A stretch of 64,000 nucleotides of DNA from Lithospermum erythrorhizon (GCA_019722365.1 JADFUC010001356.1:124001-188000); one strand, 5' to 3'; shown: positions 12,257 through 24,660, counted from the stretch's first letter. Program-made: numbers and translations. Notes: a model not told the origin generated them from the letters alone.

Positions 12257-14188
12257 TCAATGGTTGTGTTTACAAGGAGGCAATGGTGCTCCACATAATC
12301 CAGGATTATTCATGAATGCTTTTCCAGGAATTTTCGTCGTATGAGCCGGTATTCTTCCCTTTAATCTGTTTCCAGAAACATCAAATTCTTGAATTTTTGT
12401 GAGATTCAAAACTCCAGCAGGAATGGAGCCCCTCAATTTATTATTTGAAAGCAAAAGTGTGGTCATCTCTTTGGCATTGCCTAGTTCCACTGGAATCTTC
12501 CCAGAAAGACCGTTTCCTACAAGTTTAAGCACTTGTAGTTCAGTAAGGTTTCCAATTGATGCTGGAATATTCCCTCCAAGTAAATTATGTGATAGAATCA
12601 ATGATTTAATAGACCCCATAACTTGCTCATTTCCTATATTTTCAGGTATTTCTCCAGTGAAAATATTGCTTGAAACATCCAGCGAATTGTATGAGCCAAG
12701 AGGATCCCGAAAAGATTTACTAAATATTTTTCTCAAATTTCCGGAGAATTTATTGGAATGAAGATCAAGATCCATAAGCAATGAAAGATTCCTGAATCCA
12801 TTTGGAATCGATGAATGGAAACCATTGTTCGATAAATTGAGGAACGAAAGGTTTGACATGTTTCCAATCCAGAAGGGCAATTTCCCTGTAATTGCATTGT
12901 TTGATAAATCAATAACCGAGACTGATGATGAAGTGAACCAAGAAGGAAGCTTCCCTTGAATCCCAGTTCTTGCAAGCAAAAGCCGAAAAAGCTTCAAATT
13001 CTGAAACCAATCAGGGATCTTTACCAACCTCAGAGGATTAAATGACAGATCAAGCTCTTGTAACAACTGTAGTTTCTCAAGTTGAGGAGGAATCGGACCG
13101 TTGAGTCTGTTTGTTGAGAAATTAAGTGTTTGAAGGCGCTGTAAATCGCCTAAACTTGAAGGAATCGCCCCCGTGAAGAGATTGTTTCCCAAGTATAACT
13201 CATTCAGAGTAGACAGATTTCCAATTGTTGGAGGTAGTTTTCCAGTGAGTTTATTGTTCTCCAAGATCAGTCTCTGAATCTTCGGAAGGCTTCCGATTGA
13301 TAATGGAAGATTTCCATAAAGGCTATTCTCTGATAAACGCAAGAACTGCAATGAGATGAGACCAGAGATTGAAGAAGGAATGGTTCCCACAAGTTTGTTA
13401 TTATTCAAATACATTAGCACTAAGCTAGATAAGTTGCCAATTGACTTTGGTAAACTCCCAGTTATCTGATTGAAAGAAAGATCAACATTTTTCAAACTTC
13501 TGAGGTTCCCAATCGAATCAGGGATATTTCCGGAGAAGTTGTTGTTGTGGAAATCAAGCTTGGTTAGAGAAACCAAGTTGACAATGGATGTTGGAATTGG
13601 ACCAGAAAAATGGTTATCCGAAAGACCAAGTTCTGAAAGTGAAGTCATATTGGCAAATAGATTTGAAGGAATAGTACCAGATAGACTATTGTCACTGATG
13701 TAAAGCCTTTTCAATTGATGAAGGTCCCTAAACGTTGGGGGGATGGATCCTGTAAGATTATTCGAATCAAGAAAAAGATGAATCAATCGCGATAATTTCC
13801 CATACTCAGGAGGGATTTGTCCCCCCATGCTTTTGAGGTTGCTTAGATCAAGAAGTTGAAGGGAAGAGAGTTTGGAAAGAGAAGGAGAGAGAGTTCCAGA
13901 CATAGAAGTGTCGACGATAGCATCATCGCCTGAATATAGTCCGGGGCGAGTCAGATTTACGACTCTGCCAGTGGTGTCACAGCCAATGCCTTCCCAAGCT
14001 TTGCAGCAATCTGTGGTGGGAACCCATGTATGCAATAATTTTGATGGATCTGAAGTGATCTTATTCTTGAAGTCTAGTAGTGCTACTTGGTCCACTGGAT
14101 GACATGCTTGTGATGTAGATTGAAGTGAACCAATGAAGAATATCTTAAAAATGAGCAAAATGATAATTTTTTGTACATAAATTCCCAT
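12257..14188 (-). CDS. Secreted leucine-rich-repeat protein (DRT100 / RLP-like), no kinase
   Basis: One uninterrupted frame of 643 codons. Residues 1-28 form a signal peptide (hydrophobic run IIILLIFKIFFIG, then STSQA). The cysteine-bearing LRR N-cap follows (CHPVDQ..LLDFKNKI...DCCKAW.GIGCD, about 29-70). From about 105 to 610 there are roughly twenty plant-type LRRs with the L..L..N.LTG.IP pattern, interrupted near 385-500 by less regular repeats. The C-cap is NPGLCGAPLPPC. Many N-x-S/T sites fit an extracellular, glycosylated protein. There is no transmembrane helix and no kinase, unlike LRR receptor kinases; the family (DRT100, PGIP, At1g33590-like) is apoplastic, and a role in cell-surface recognition or defence is inference. 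The start at 14188 is the only ATG directly before the signal peptide. It runs convergently with the DUF726 gene. Confidence 0.95.
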   Translation of the reverse strand: MGIYVQKIIILLIFKIFFIGSLQSTSQACHPVDQVALLDFKNKITSDPSKLLHTWVPTTDCCKAWEGIGCDTTGRVVNLTRPGLYSGDDAIVDTSMSGTLSPSLSKLSSLQLLDLSNLKSMGGQIPPEYGKLSRLIHLFLDSNNLTGSIPPTFRDLHQLKRLYISDNSLSGTIPSNLFANMTSLSELGLSDNHFSGPIPTSIVNLVSLTKLDFHNNNFSGNIPDSIGNLRSLKNVDLSFNQITGSLPKSIGNLSSLVLMYLNNNKLVGTIPSSISGLISLQFLRLSENSLYGNLPLSIGSLPKIQRLILENNKLTGKLPPTIGNLSTLNELYLGNNLFTGAIPSSLGDLQRLQTLNFSTNRLNGPIPPQLEKLQLLQELDLSFNPLRLVKIPDWFQNLKLFRLLLARTGIQGKLPSWFTSSSVSVIDLSNNAITGKLPFWIGNMSNLSFLNLSNNGFHSSIPNGFRNLSLLMDLDLHSNKFSGNLRKIFSKSFRDPLGSYNSLDVSSNIFTGEIPENIGNEQVMGSIKSLILSHNLLGGNIPASIGNLTELQVLKLVGNGLSGKIPVELGNAKEMTTLLLSNNKLRGSIPAGVLNLTKIQEFDVSGNRLKGRIPAHTTKIPGKAFMNNPGLCGAPLPPCKHNH

Positions 14189-14189
14189 T

Positions 14190-14592
14190 TCGTTTGATGA
14201 CTTTTTGGTAATGTCAAGTATATCTCAATGACTGAATTGAGGGAAGTTCTTAAAGTCATATGAATATATGATGGTGTTTAAATAGTTTAATAATGCGATT
14301 GGTTCGTAAGCTATGACTTATAACTATCATACATAACATGGGTGGGTATCTATTTTCCTCACCCACAACAAATTTTTCAAACTTTAAGAAGATATTTTGA
14401 CTTTGTTTGGTAAACATGCAAGTTGGGATACATATGAGAGGTTCAAGGGGAACATGGAGTTTTTCAAGATGGGTTTTGGTAGAAAGTGGAAAAGGAAATG
14501 GGTAGGAGGGGAAAGTAACATGAGATTGACATATTATGTTGGAAGCTTAGTTTTTGCAATACTAATGTAAAAGAAAATAAAAAATACTCCGT
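14190..14592. other. Promoter-side intergenic DNA of the LRR gene
   Basis: Apart from the TATA-like box no gene or known element is visible. It is AT-rich and probably the upstream control region of the minus-strand LRR gene. Confidence 0.4.
14277..14284 (-). promoter_or_regulatory. TATA-like box of the LRR gene
   Basis: On the minus strand this reads TATTTAAA, 89-96 bases before the start codon at 14188. That spacing suits a TATA box with a leader of about 60 bases. Confidence 0.4.
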
Positions 14593-14766
14593 AATTAAAA
14601 ACTTAAAACTACTTAATTACATTATGGAAATAGTCAAACATAACATTTTCCAAGCAAACTTGATTTAATTACATTATGACAATAGTCAAACATAATGTAA
14701 TGAAGTAGTTTTAAAGTTTTTAATTACTATGGCAATAGTCAAACATAACATTTTCCAAACTTGATT
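14593..14766. repeat. Inverted repeat combined with a triple direct repeat
   Basis: 'attaaaaacttaaaactac' near 14596 is matched by its reverse complement (with small differences) near 14703-14724, giving a hairpin with arms of about 33 bases. Between and after the arms the words 'aatagtcaaacataa' and 'cattttccaa' recur three and two times. The structure resembles a small MITE or its rearranged remnant. Confidence 0.6.
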
Positions 14767-15888
14767 TACCGCCCTTCAGTCCTTTGCCACTCCGGCAATC
14801 TAGCAAACCCAAATAGCAATAAAGTATTGCACAAAACTTAATGCAAAATTTTCTGGCTTTATTTTGTTGGAGATCACATGTCATGGGTGACTTTTTAAGG
14901 GTGGATAGTAAATGAGCAAATTTATTGATGTTTCCCCTATCCATTCACTTTAAATTTTTTTAAAAAGTGTAGATATTCTGTGCCGATTACCAAGCATTAT
15001 ACATCACCAGAATGTCGCGGAGGGATTAATAGCGGAATGCTTCGATTGAAGTGAGGCCAAAACTTTCATTTCAAACGTTCACAATCTGAGTCGTTCGCAC
15101 ATGAAATCGAACATGCTTTGTATTAGTCTGTGATTTTTATTACGAGAAAATGAGGAATACCAGTAACAAATAAGCGAAAAAAATCGTTAATCACATATTG
15201 TCTAAGCCCAGGGTAGAAGCGATATTTAATACTCCCTGCCCGACACGTTAAATTAATTCTCATTCTCTCTCGTAATTTAACACTCACGTCACTCTGGGTT
15301 ACATCAACAGAGCATTCATTCAAGTTTTAGCATTCTTTTTCATCCACATAACTCCATTTCGATTTTTTATTCAAATGATATAAACTCGGATTTTATTTAT
15401 AGATATTGAAAAATAAAAAATATTGGTGAAAATAAAAATTAATTTTGGATAATTATTTGGCCAGAAAGCCATTTTAAAAATTAAGAAGATTAATTTTCAG
15501 CATGTTTCTCACTTAGCATGGAATTACATATAGGCAAAATTTAACATGAGATAAAATGTGGAAGTAATTTAACATAAAGTTAACTATTTATTATATCTAA
15601 TAACACTCTAATTGACTAGCTATTGTACTTGTTCTAACTTATTATTACCAATTTTAAAGCAAGACTCAGATCTCCCAATAATCCATTAGTTTAGTTGCTA
15701 CATGTGTGGACTCTTCTGTTTTCATTTTAATGCTTGTCCAAATTCCATTTACAATGCCAAATTTGATACCAAACAATTTTGCAAATAAGGCAGAGTTCAC
15801 AATAACGTGCCGACTGCTTTGTGACCGTTACGGGTTAGAGCAATGACTCCATTTAGGTAGAACTTGGAAGTAATTTAGGAAAATAAAA
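14767..15888. other. Intergenic DNA, nothing recognised
   Basis: AT-rich with short, non-overlapping open frames of no known family. A slightly GC-richer patch lies around 15000-15310. No RNA gene or repeat seen. Confidence 0.5.
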
Positions 15889-16067
15889 TACTACTTCCTC
15901 CATCCCAAAAAGATAGCGTCATTTAATTTGGCACAAATATTTAGTAAAATTCAAATTCTTCTCATAATTTATGTTTTTTCTCCATATTTTTGAACTAAAT
16001 GGGAACTAATTAAGGAATTTTTAAAAATAAAAAATGTTCCTATCAATTAGGAATGGAGGGAGTACGT
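15889..16067. mobile_element. Stowaway-type MITE
   Basis: Left end TACTACTTCCTCCATCCC and right end GGAATGGAGGGAGTA are inverted copies of each other; the ends start with TA as in Tc1/mariner-derived Stowaway elements. About 179 bases long, AT-rich inside, no coding capacity. Confidence 0.75.
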
Positions 16068-17700
16068 ACAGGCAACATTATACACACACCCAAATAGTAT
16101 TTTTTTTAGTTAAATGATAATTTTGCTCTTAATGAAACTTCTAACTCTTACACTTGCAAATAGAGGGGGGCAAAATAATCATTTCATTCCCAAAATCAAC
16201 ATTGTTTGGGTGTGTATAACAGCCCAGATACTAATCAACTTTTGTACAAACTTAAGGGACATTTTTTGAATTTTGATAATAAAACTTTCATTTTCATTTT
16301 TCATGAAATTTGTAATAATTTGCATTATGGTAGTAGCACAACTGCACAAGCCACAGAGTTTGTATGGATGTATAATTTTCATAATTGTGATATTCATTAT
16401 AGTCTGCATTTTAATTGTGGCATTTTCCATAATTAGACATTCAATTTATTACTCATGCTATTGTCATACCGTTTAATTAATATTTTCCAAGTAGGCTTGT
16501 ACAAGCGCCTAAAGGCTCAATTCCATTAAATAAGTTCGGCTAAAAAGCTCTCAATTTCATATAGTTCATAACACACTTCTCTTAATTTTGGGTTCGATTG
16601 GTCCGGGAACATCGATTTTGTTCTAACAATATAAATTTTGACATTTTCTTATTTTATTATGAACATTTTTGAACCATTTGATTTGAATACATCTCTCATC
16701 TATTTGCTTTATTCAAACTTTGATGGAATCAAATTTTAAATTAGCACTGTTCTAGTTAATTAAGGTCGATGAAAAAAACTTGATACAATGATACATGTCA
16801 AAATGTTATACAATAATGGATATAGTGGATCTACGGTGTTAAAATATCACACTTATTAGAATTCAAATGATGTGGCAAGAATTGGAACACCAAATGGGAA
16901 AGAGGATCTCTCTAATTACAAACTTGTCAGACTTGTCACAACAACTGTTGAGACTTGAGATTAATGTTGTTATAATGCAAAGAAGAATTTTTATTATTTA
17001 TTATAAAGGGGTAGAAAATAAAAATCCATAGTAGGAAAAATTTCCCAGTATACGGGTTTGATCAAATCGAAGAGGATCGTGTCGAACTATGGATCAACTA
17101 GCGTTCTTGACGATTTGTGAGATGCTTGACAGGCAGTGGCGATAGGGCTTGGTATGAGCTCGACTTGAGGCACTGATTTGAGCTTGATTTGGAACTTGGA
17201 TTTGGGATAGAAGCTACATGAAGTTGGATATGTGTCACTGATGGCAGTGAATTTCCGAGTGGTTTTGAACTGGATATGGTCGGGCAGTAAGGCCACTTAG
17301 CGGCGTATTTCAGGTGTTGGTTGTATGGAGCGATCTTTGGAGTGTGAAGCGATCTCAGGCTGTGTTAAATTTGGATGGACTCTTGCGGGGAGTGTCTTTG
17401 CGGTGTGAGTCTTCCTTTTTTGTGGTGGGGCACGGGGGATGTTCCCAAAGTGGGATTGTGCATCGTACTCTGCTTCTTGTGGGACTTCTTGGTTGTCTTT
17501 CTTTATGCTTTAGTGGGAGGCACTGTAAGGCAGGGGAAATTTCTTTAATGCTGATGGGACTTGATTTGAGATAGAACTCAGAAACAAGGCTGTGTGGGTG
17601 ATAGCCGAAGCAAGTTATTAGAGCAATGTCGCGACTTGCTGGCGTACTCTGACGACCTTAGCAGGTTTGTTGTTATAGAGTGGAACTTAGTGAGATTTGT
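16068..17700. other. Intergenic DNA left of the first copia element
   Basis: Nothing recognised in 16068-17030, which is AT-rich. 17030-17700 is richer in G and C and holds short frames on both strands without any family match; it may be an older transposon fragment that the copia element inserted into. Confidence 0.4.
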
Positions 17701-18700
17701 TGTTGAAATCAATGAGAGGTGGTTCCATTTATTATCTTAGATTCACGACGGTGTGCTTAGCAATTCGTTTCTGAGTTAGGTTAAATGTGATTATCGAGGC
17801 TTAGTGTTGAGCAATGGTGTATATTATTACTAGTGTGTGGGTTCATGATAATTTAAGGGGTTATGAGCGGTGCTAGATCTTACTCATTAATCGTTATAAT
17901 AATAGTAATTGATCGATTATTATTATTATCTGAAACCTATGATATACGGCTGAAAGGTCATGTGCTTGTCTGAGTGGCGTTAGGTTATATTTCATGTATG
18001 CAAGGGAATTAAGGAAGCTATATAATTGAAATGTATTTCTCAATTCTGAGGTTCTACATTTTATGTAGAATATCGATTGAACAAATAGAATCAATTAAAT
18101 AGTTATTTAATTGAGTTTAGAATGGTACAGTATTTATCGATAACTTGAAAGATTATTGATATTGACTTCATTACTATTTAATTAGGCTTAATTAAATAGT
18201 TCATTTCGATGTATTTCGTTAGTGTAGCAGTAATAGAGTTAACGAATTATTATCTTTAACGGGTTGCTTATCGGGCTTGTTCTTGCAGCTTATATAAAAC
18301 GAACTTTGGGGATTTTTTCATCGTAAGTTTTTTTGTAAAACTTTTATTAAAAAACACAATGGCACTTTACTGGCAGAAATTCTCCCAAGAATTTTGGGGT
18401 TTTCTAGTTTTGTTCGTCGCTGTTTCTTAGCATAGATTAGTTCTTGATTGACACTCTTGGTGTGGACTAACTAGAATATCATACGATTGATATTACAACA
18501 AGGAGTTGAAGGGAAGTCAAATTCTGGGTGTGAATTTAGGCGTCAATAGTTTGGTGGAATTTCTTTCATTGCTTGGTATGAGTCACTGCATTAAATATAT
18601 TTAATTATATGTTTTGCGTTGAATAATGTAGTATGCACTTTAAAGATCCACGGAACTATGGTTGTATTTATACTCCTATATCCATAGTAATTTTCTTCGG
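17701..18700 (+). repeat. 5' LTR of the first copia element
   Basis: Begins TGTTGAAATCAATGAG, matching the 3' LTR start TGTTAAAATCAATGAG. Shared landmarks include 'cattaatcgttataataat', 'gattattgatattgac' and the last part 'gaataatgtagtatgcactt' and 'tagtaattttcttc'. The right edge is placed just before the primer-binding site. Confidence 0.85.
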
Positions 18701-18715
18701 TGGCATCATGAGCCA
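18701..18715 (+). other. Primer-binding site (tRNA-iMet type)
   Basis: Reads tggcatcatgagcca directly after the LTR; it differs from the usual copia site TGGTATCAGAGCCA by one substitution and one inserted base. The second element has a similar site in the same place (56054-56068, minus). Confidence 0.6.
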
Positions 18716-20867
18716 AATTAAAGTTGCTTTACATTATTTATTTTTATGCTTTGTTTTGTGTTTTGTCGATTTTTTATTTGATTAATTCTTGTTCATATAT
18801 TTAATTGATAAATATATGATGAAATAAATCACCATGTTCTTGATTATTGGTTACACATGTGTTTCAAGTTTATGATGATGTATTATCATATTTTGTTAAC
18901 ATGGATTTTTGTTTCATAAATTAAAGGGCGATTTAATTGATTTTGTTTCAACTTAGGTTTGTAAAACGTGTTTAGGGCAGTATAAAATTTTTATAAAATT
19001 AAAACCTAATTTTTCTGGAACTTAGATAGCTCGTAGAAGATCTCAAATTAATTTCACCAATTTTTGGATTTTCTAAAATTGCCTCAAAACAATTTTGAGA
19101 TTTCTAGACTGTTTAATTAATAATTAAATATGAAAATTTTATTTTAATGAACGACCAGTAAAGGATTTGTTCAAAGAAAATTATGGAGTTTAACGTGTTC
19201 GAATTTCATAAAGTTTGAGAAAATTTTAAAGCCTCAAAATAATTTACAAACGAATTAAATTAAATCTGAAACCAGAGGTTAAATGGTATTATTACCATAC
19301 GTCGGCCGACCGACTGGCGACCCTACGGGGCGCGTCAGTGTCGGATCGGGGTGATTTTGGTACCAAAATGACGGTCCGGACGACGACCTGGGCGGAGGGG
19401 CGGCGCTTGTCGACCACCAGGCCTCCATAGGCCGGTCGTCCGAGCCCATTATGGCGTGTGCCCCTAATTTTGAAAACCCTAATTCGAATTTATTATTTAT
19501 TTTTGATTTCTAAAATTATGGGACTAGTTATATTTTCGGTTTTATTGATTATTTGTCATTTTAATCAACTAATTGAGTATAATTAATTATGTGATGACAA
19601 TTAGTACTTTCCTTTATATTATATCTTTTTAGAATTAATTTAAAAGTGATATATGATGCTTTTTCTTCAGCTCGCTCTTAATGTATTTTTAGAAAATATT
19701 TGTGATGAATATTTTTCTATAGTATATTATCACAGTTAATAATTATTGGTAATAATTATTAATTGACATGTATGAAATAATTGAGTTTATATTAATTGTT
19801 TGTATGTGTAATTACATGGATTAATTAATTTGATAATTACAAACATGCATTTTTCAATGCCATTTAAAATATTTATTAAGTTCATTTATGTGATTTAATA
19901 AAGAAGTGCCTATATTTTGTAATGGTGATTGGAATGGAGGTATATAGATATGGCCCACGTTTATTTATTTTCGATTACTGCCGAGCTTAGTAATGTTGTA
20001 AATGACAGCCTCGGTCATATTTCTTGTATTTATTTATTTACTGTTTTACCCACAAGCTTGCCATTGTCTAAGGTTAGTATGTAAAATATTGTAGCAAGTG
20101 AAGATATTGAAGATGGTTTTCGCGGTGGTGATCTTGGTGGGCTGAGGATGGATCAATCTGAATGCAAAATTAGGACTTATGTTAGTATTTGATAAATACT
20201 TGTAATAGGTTCTAGGCCATATCGTATATCTCTTGAATGTGCATTACTTGTTTATTTTCATGTTCAAGTAGCATTGGCGATTATGCTAGTATCGTGAGTA
20301 AGTAAGCTTAGTAATAATAATCTCGTAATTAAAATTTAAGCAAAGTATCAAACCAATTTAAAGTTGTGCAATCAAAGCTGCGTCAATTAGAGGCGCACCG
20401 TGATGGCGGGTGTTACAATGTTGCATTTATTATGACAATGAATCATGTTGAAGTGATTTCCATAGCGTTGTGGGCTTTGGATGATCAATCCAAGTAACAC
20501 TTTGGTTTAATTGGTATGCTTAACCCGGGTTTCGGAGATACAAATGTTGGGTAGCATCACCGTGAGAGATCTTAGTGACCGCAGAGTTAATGTAGTTTTC
20601 ACATGAATTGGTTGACAACTCTTATTATAAGCTGGATTCAAAATGTAAGCGGTGTTGCGTTTGAATTTAAATTGTAATAGGTCTTGATACTAATATATTT
20701 AGGTGAGATTTGAGTATTAGTATTTACTTTACAATTTATTTGTAAAGTGTTTTTAGCATGATTGTTCAGTGCATTTATTTTATTTACTTATTCTTGTAGA
20801 ATTAATATATTTCTACATTTATTCTTTGCCCACACAGAACTCTTGCTTGAACTACATTAATTTCGCT
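18716..20867 (+). other. Untranslated leader of the first copia element
   Basis: About 2.1 kb between primer site and gag, without recognisable coding. Mostly AT-rich, with one sharp GC-rich patch at 19295-19445. A long leader before gag is shared by the second element of this family, where the matching part is also non-coding. Confidence 0.55.
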
Positions 20868-21193
20868 GCGTGTATGATGGTGCAAATTTTGAGGCGTGGT
20901 CTCGTGAGTTGAAGGTTGTCTTCAAGTTGCACGGGATTGAATACGTCTTGTATAAAGGAATTCCTATAAGACCTTACGGGGACAGCGATGTGCCTTTGGA
21001 AGGAAATATGAGTTGCGTAAGAAGGACTCTAGCAGCAAAGTGTCTTATCTTTACTCGGATGGAGCGAAGTTTCGGGCTACGTATGATGAGTATCACGTAT
21101 ATGACATTTATCGAAGCTCTGAGTAGATCGGAAGGGCGTGCGAAAACATATGAGAAATCTGAAACTTTTCGTGCCTGCGTTATTCTGCGGTGA
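20868..21193 (+). pseudogene. Copia gag remnant
   Basis: Translated as YDGANFEAWSRELKVVF followed by LHGIEYVL, it fits the start of copia Gag (G-x-N-F-x-x-W ... L). The frame breaks soon after. The zinc knuckle expected downstream is not visible in frame. Confidence 0.7.
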
Positions 21194-21599
21194 AATCTGG
21201 CGATTCGATTTAGCACTTGAGGTAATGGATGCGGCCCAAGCGGTCGCGTCGCCGGGATCTGGTCAAGCCCCGAGTTAAGGAGTTCTTTATCGCCATGAGA
21301 TGCACAGTACGATATGTCTAAGTATATCAAAGGCTATAGCAGTCTGAGTCGATCGAGCCTACATAGAGATTAAGCCAAACAAATAACCATTCTTGATGCT
21401 AATGAGTTTTGGATATGAATAAGAGGTCTTCCGCTTCTCTTGTCGTTGCCTTTAGCGGTAAACGTCGCAAGACAGAGAAGGGCAAAGGTGTCTCTGCGGA
21501 TGACATGCGCATTATTCTGGAAACTCGAAGTCCTTGGAGGCGGCTGTAGGAAATTCAATCGAGATAAGAAAAATGGTTTAATAAACACCAAGCCTAAAG

Positions 21600-21685
21600 G
21601 TATGTATGTTATTGAAGTTTGTACAACTTCTAATTCTACTTCGTGGGTGCTAGACACCGGTTGTGGTTCTCATATTTGTAAGTAA
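21600..21685 (+). pseudogene. Copia protease remnant
   Basis: The translation SWVLDTGCGSHIC carries the aspartic protease D-T-G active-site triad in the usual copia context (W-x-x-D-T/S-G-x-x-x-H). It is followed by a stop at 21685, so only the N-terminal part is left in frame. Confidence 0.8.
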
Positions 21686-22269
21686 TATCACGAGGAACTG
21701 AGGTAGTAGGAACTTCGAAAAGAGGAAATGGATGCTGCGTGTGGGAAATGGTAGCGAAGGTTGCGGCCCTTGGGTGTTAGGATCCATTAGTTGAAATTGC
21801 CCACCGGGCCTTGTTTTGAACTTATCTCCGGTTTTTACTGTACACAAATTTGCGGGGAATATTATTCTATTTACATTTTGAATAATGATGGTTTTCATTT
21901 TCAATAGATCCAGGTAATTTAGGATACTTGGGAATGGGGTGTAGTATTTAATTTCGCCTCACTTCAAAAATGAATTACATCGTTTTGGAGCATGATTAAT
22001 AGGTCATATAACATAAACAAAACGGAATAAGCTAACGACTTAAACCCAGGAAACATGCCTATGGCATTCTTGAGACTAGGTCGCGTGCGAGAACCCGAAT
22101 CAAAACTCCACTCCGATTATGGAATACTTGAAGGTTTAGATTATGAATCATCTGATAAGTGTGAGTGCTTTTGCCTTACACTTGGGCAAAATGACCAAAA
22201 TGCCTTTGTGGCAAATGAAAGAGCCAGTGATTTATTAGGGGATAAATGCTGTGATGTGGCCAGAGTACG

Positions 22270-22620
22270 TGAAGCAATGCCGAGGAAGTTATAACTACTT
22301 AGGTACATTTCTTGATGACTCACGGTAGATGCAGTTGTGTATACATTGAGACACAAACCACGAGTCCTTTGAGAAATTCAAGGAGTTCCAAAATGAAGTA
22401 CAAAACCTTGATTGAACAAGGCAGTAAAGATTCTCGATTACGATGGGGTGGAGAATATTTGAAGATCCACAGTTAAATACCATCTTAGAAATGGTATTGT
22501 TTCTGTTCCTCCGAGGAGCATACAACATAATGGGCGTGTCGAAAGGAGAAATCGAACCGCTTCTTGACATGGTTGATCGCCAGTGAAACTATCGATCCTG
22601 CGGTTAATTTGGGGATATGT
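22270..22620 (+). pseudogene. Copia integrase remnant
   Basis: In several frames one reads D-D-x-R-x-G/C-x-V-Y, then E-K-F-K-E-F-Q, then HNGRVERRNRT-like and LLDM, the core and C-terminal landmarks of copia integrase. At least two frame changes and a stop separate them. Confidence 0.75.
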
Positions 22621-22999
22621 CTAAACTACAAAAGCGCGACGCCAACTAGCGAGATGTCGACGAGTCGGTGGATAAAACTCCCCGTGAGCGTGGTTTGGGA
22701 AGATTCCCAGTTAAGGTTTCTAAAAGATTTGGGGCTGTGAAGAGCATGTTAAAGAGATTAACAAAAGATAAACTTGCTTGGAAATCGATAAATCTTATTT
22801 ATTAGGATATCCAGGGAAAAGCAGTTGGTTACTCTTCTGAAGCGGGGAGAATAAAAGCTTCATTGCGAGCGAGGTATTCCTTGAAAAGAATATCATCGAA
22901 AAGGACTAGAAGTAATGGTGTTCATCTTGATGAAGCTCAGCGATGAAGTGATATCGATAAATCCCCAATGCGGAGAAATCTGACAGCGCCCATGAAATT

Positions 23000-23770
23000 G
23001 GAACATGCTTTCATAGAGGCCAGTTCTTGATCCACGAGGGAAGGCTGTGGAAGAACTTGACCCTTAAGGAGATCAGCCGGGGATCGCCACGAACGAAGCG
23101 GTATGGTGAAACTTTCATCGTTAGTGGCAGGCCCAACTGCTTACAAAGAAGCTTGATGAATATGAGGATGTTGACGAATGGCGAAATAGCCAAAATGCGA
23201 TCGAGATGGATTACATGTACCAAAGCGAGGTTTGGTCCTTGTTGGATTTACCAAATGGGGCTGCATGCAGTGAATGTAAATGGGTATTTAAGAAGAAAAA
23301 CATGATAAAGGCGGAAGCGTTGAGTGTTTCCAAAAGGCTAGACTTGTAGCGAAAGGTTTTGGAGACAAGTTCACGGGTGGACTATGTGAAAACTTACTCG
23401 CTTGAGTGGCTATGCTTAAATCCATCGGATAATCTTAGCCATTGCATTTAGCTGACTATGAAATATGATGGATGTAAAGAACCGCTTTCTGAATGGAAAT
23501 TTAAGGAAGATGTGTACATGGAAATATGACCTCCGGGCTTTACGTGTCACAAGGACCTAAGAAGGTATGCAAGTTGCAAAAGTCCATTTATGGTCTTAAG
23601 CAGGCATCCCGCAGTTGGAATCTACGTTTTGATGAATCAATCAAAGAGTTTGGTTTCATCAAGAACGAAGAAAAATCTTGTGTATACAAGAAGGTAAATT
23701 AAGGAGTTATGTATAAATTCGTAGTCACGTATGTAGATGACATACTTATGCATTCCAAACAACGTAGAGT
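23000..23770 (+). pseudogene. Copia reverse transcriptase remnant
   Basis: Landmarks in order, in changing frames: a WSL-D-L-P-N-G block and CKWVFKKK near 23225-23300, ARLVAKGF near 23335, the KLQKSIYGLKQASRSWN block at 23574-23625, and the catalytic YVDD motif at 23728-23742. Stops and shifts separate them. Confidence 0.85.
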
Positions 23771-24439
23771 TACTAAACTCGATCCAAAGGATTAGGCTGT
23801 GCAAATGTTTCTCAATGAAGGACTTAGAAGCGAAAGCACAATATGTACTTAGAATAAAGATCCACGAAAGGATCGAGCCGGAGGCGATTGGGAACTTTGT
23901 CACGCGATACTTATGTGAATAAGATGCTTGCAAAGGTTCAACGTGAGTAATTCCCGAAGGTAATCTCCCCGTGAGACATGGAGTTATTTCGAGCCAGGTG
24001 TCCCGCTACTAGTCTTTGAGATGAGCGAGGGCGAAGAGGCATACCTTATCTTCGGCTATAGGATCCGTCGTGTATGCCGTGTTGTCTGCGCTGGGCTTTG
24101 ATGTATGCTTTATGCACTAAGTGTAACAGTAGATACCAAAAATTTAATCCGAGGTGAAAAGCCATTTTGGATTGCGTGAAGTGCATCTTAAGAGTATCGG
24201 GGAGAACTAAAGATGCTTTCTTGGTATATGGTGGAGATGAGGAGTTAGTAGTGACGAGTGCACTTTGGCCTTGGAGTTTTCAAAGCGAGAGGCAGTATCG
24301 TTCCCGATGCAGGTATGTATTTGTCTCAGCCGATTCAGGAGCCGTTATCTTGGAGGAGTTCCAAGCAGTCTTGTTGCGATTCTACCATAGAATCTCACAG
24401 GTACATCGCGCGGCGTCACGGAAGCCGCTAAAGAAGCAT

Positions 24440-24660
24440 GTTGGATAAAGTTCGTGACCCGAACTTGGTGTGGTACCTAGCGTTGAGGGACGGTGGAGTT
24501 GCTTTATTGGCAAATCTTGGGGCAATAGCTCAAGCTAAGGAACCCGGAGCACATCACAAGTCCAAGCACGTACTCAGAAAGTATCACCTGATTAGAGATA
24601 TGCTTGATAGAGGTGATGTCAAAGTATATAAAGTAGAAACAGAGGCCAATACGGGAGGGA
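24440..24660 (+). pseudogene. Copia RNase H remnant
   Basis: Reads AIAQAKEPGAHHKSKHV and then RKYHLIRDMLDRGDVKV, the C-terminal RNase H block of Tork-like copia polyproteins (CDN.GAIA...P..H.RSKHI...YH.IRE). The family has N-A/G-I here; the preceding D of CDN is not preserved. One frame covers the block without a stop. Confidence 0.85.

Noticed and set aside
17314..17574. 86-codon hydrophobic plus frame
   Set aside because: Low-complexity Leu/Gly/Ser sequence outside the copia LTR, no start context or homology; probably chance.
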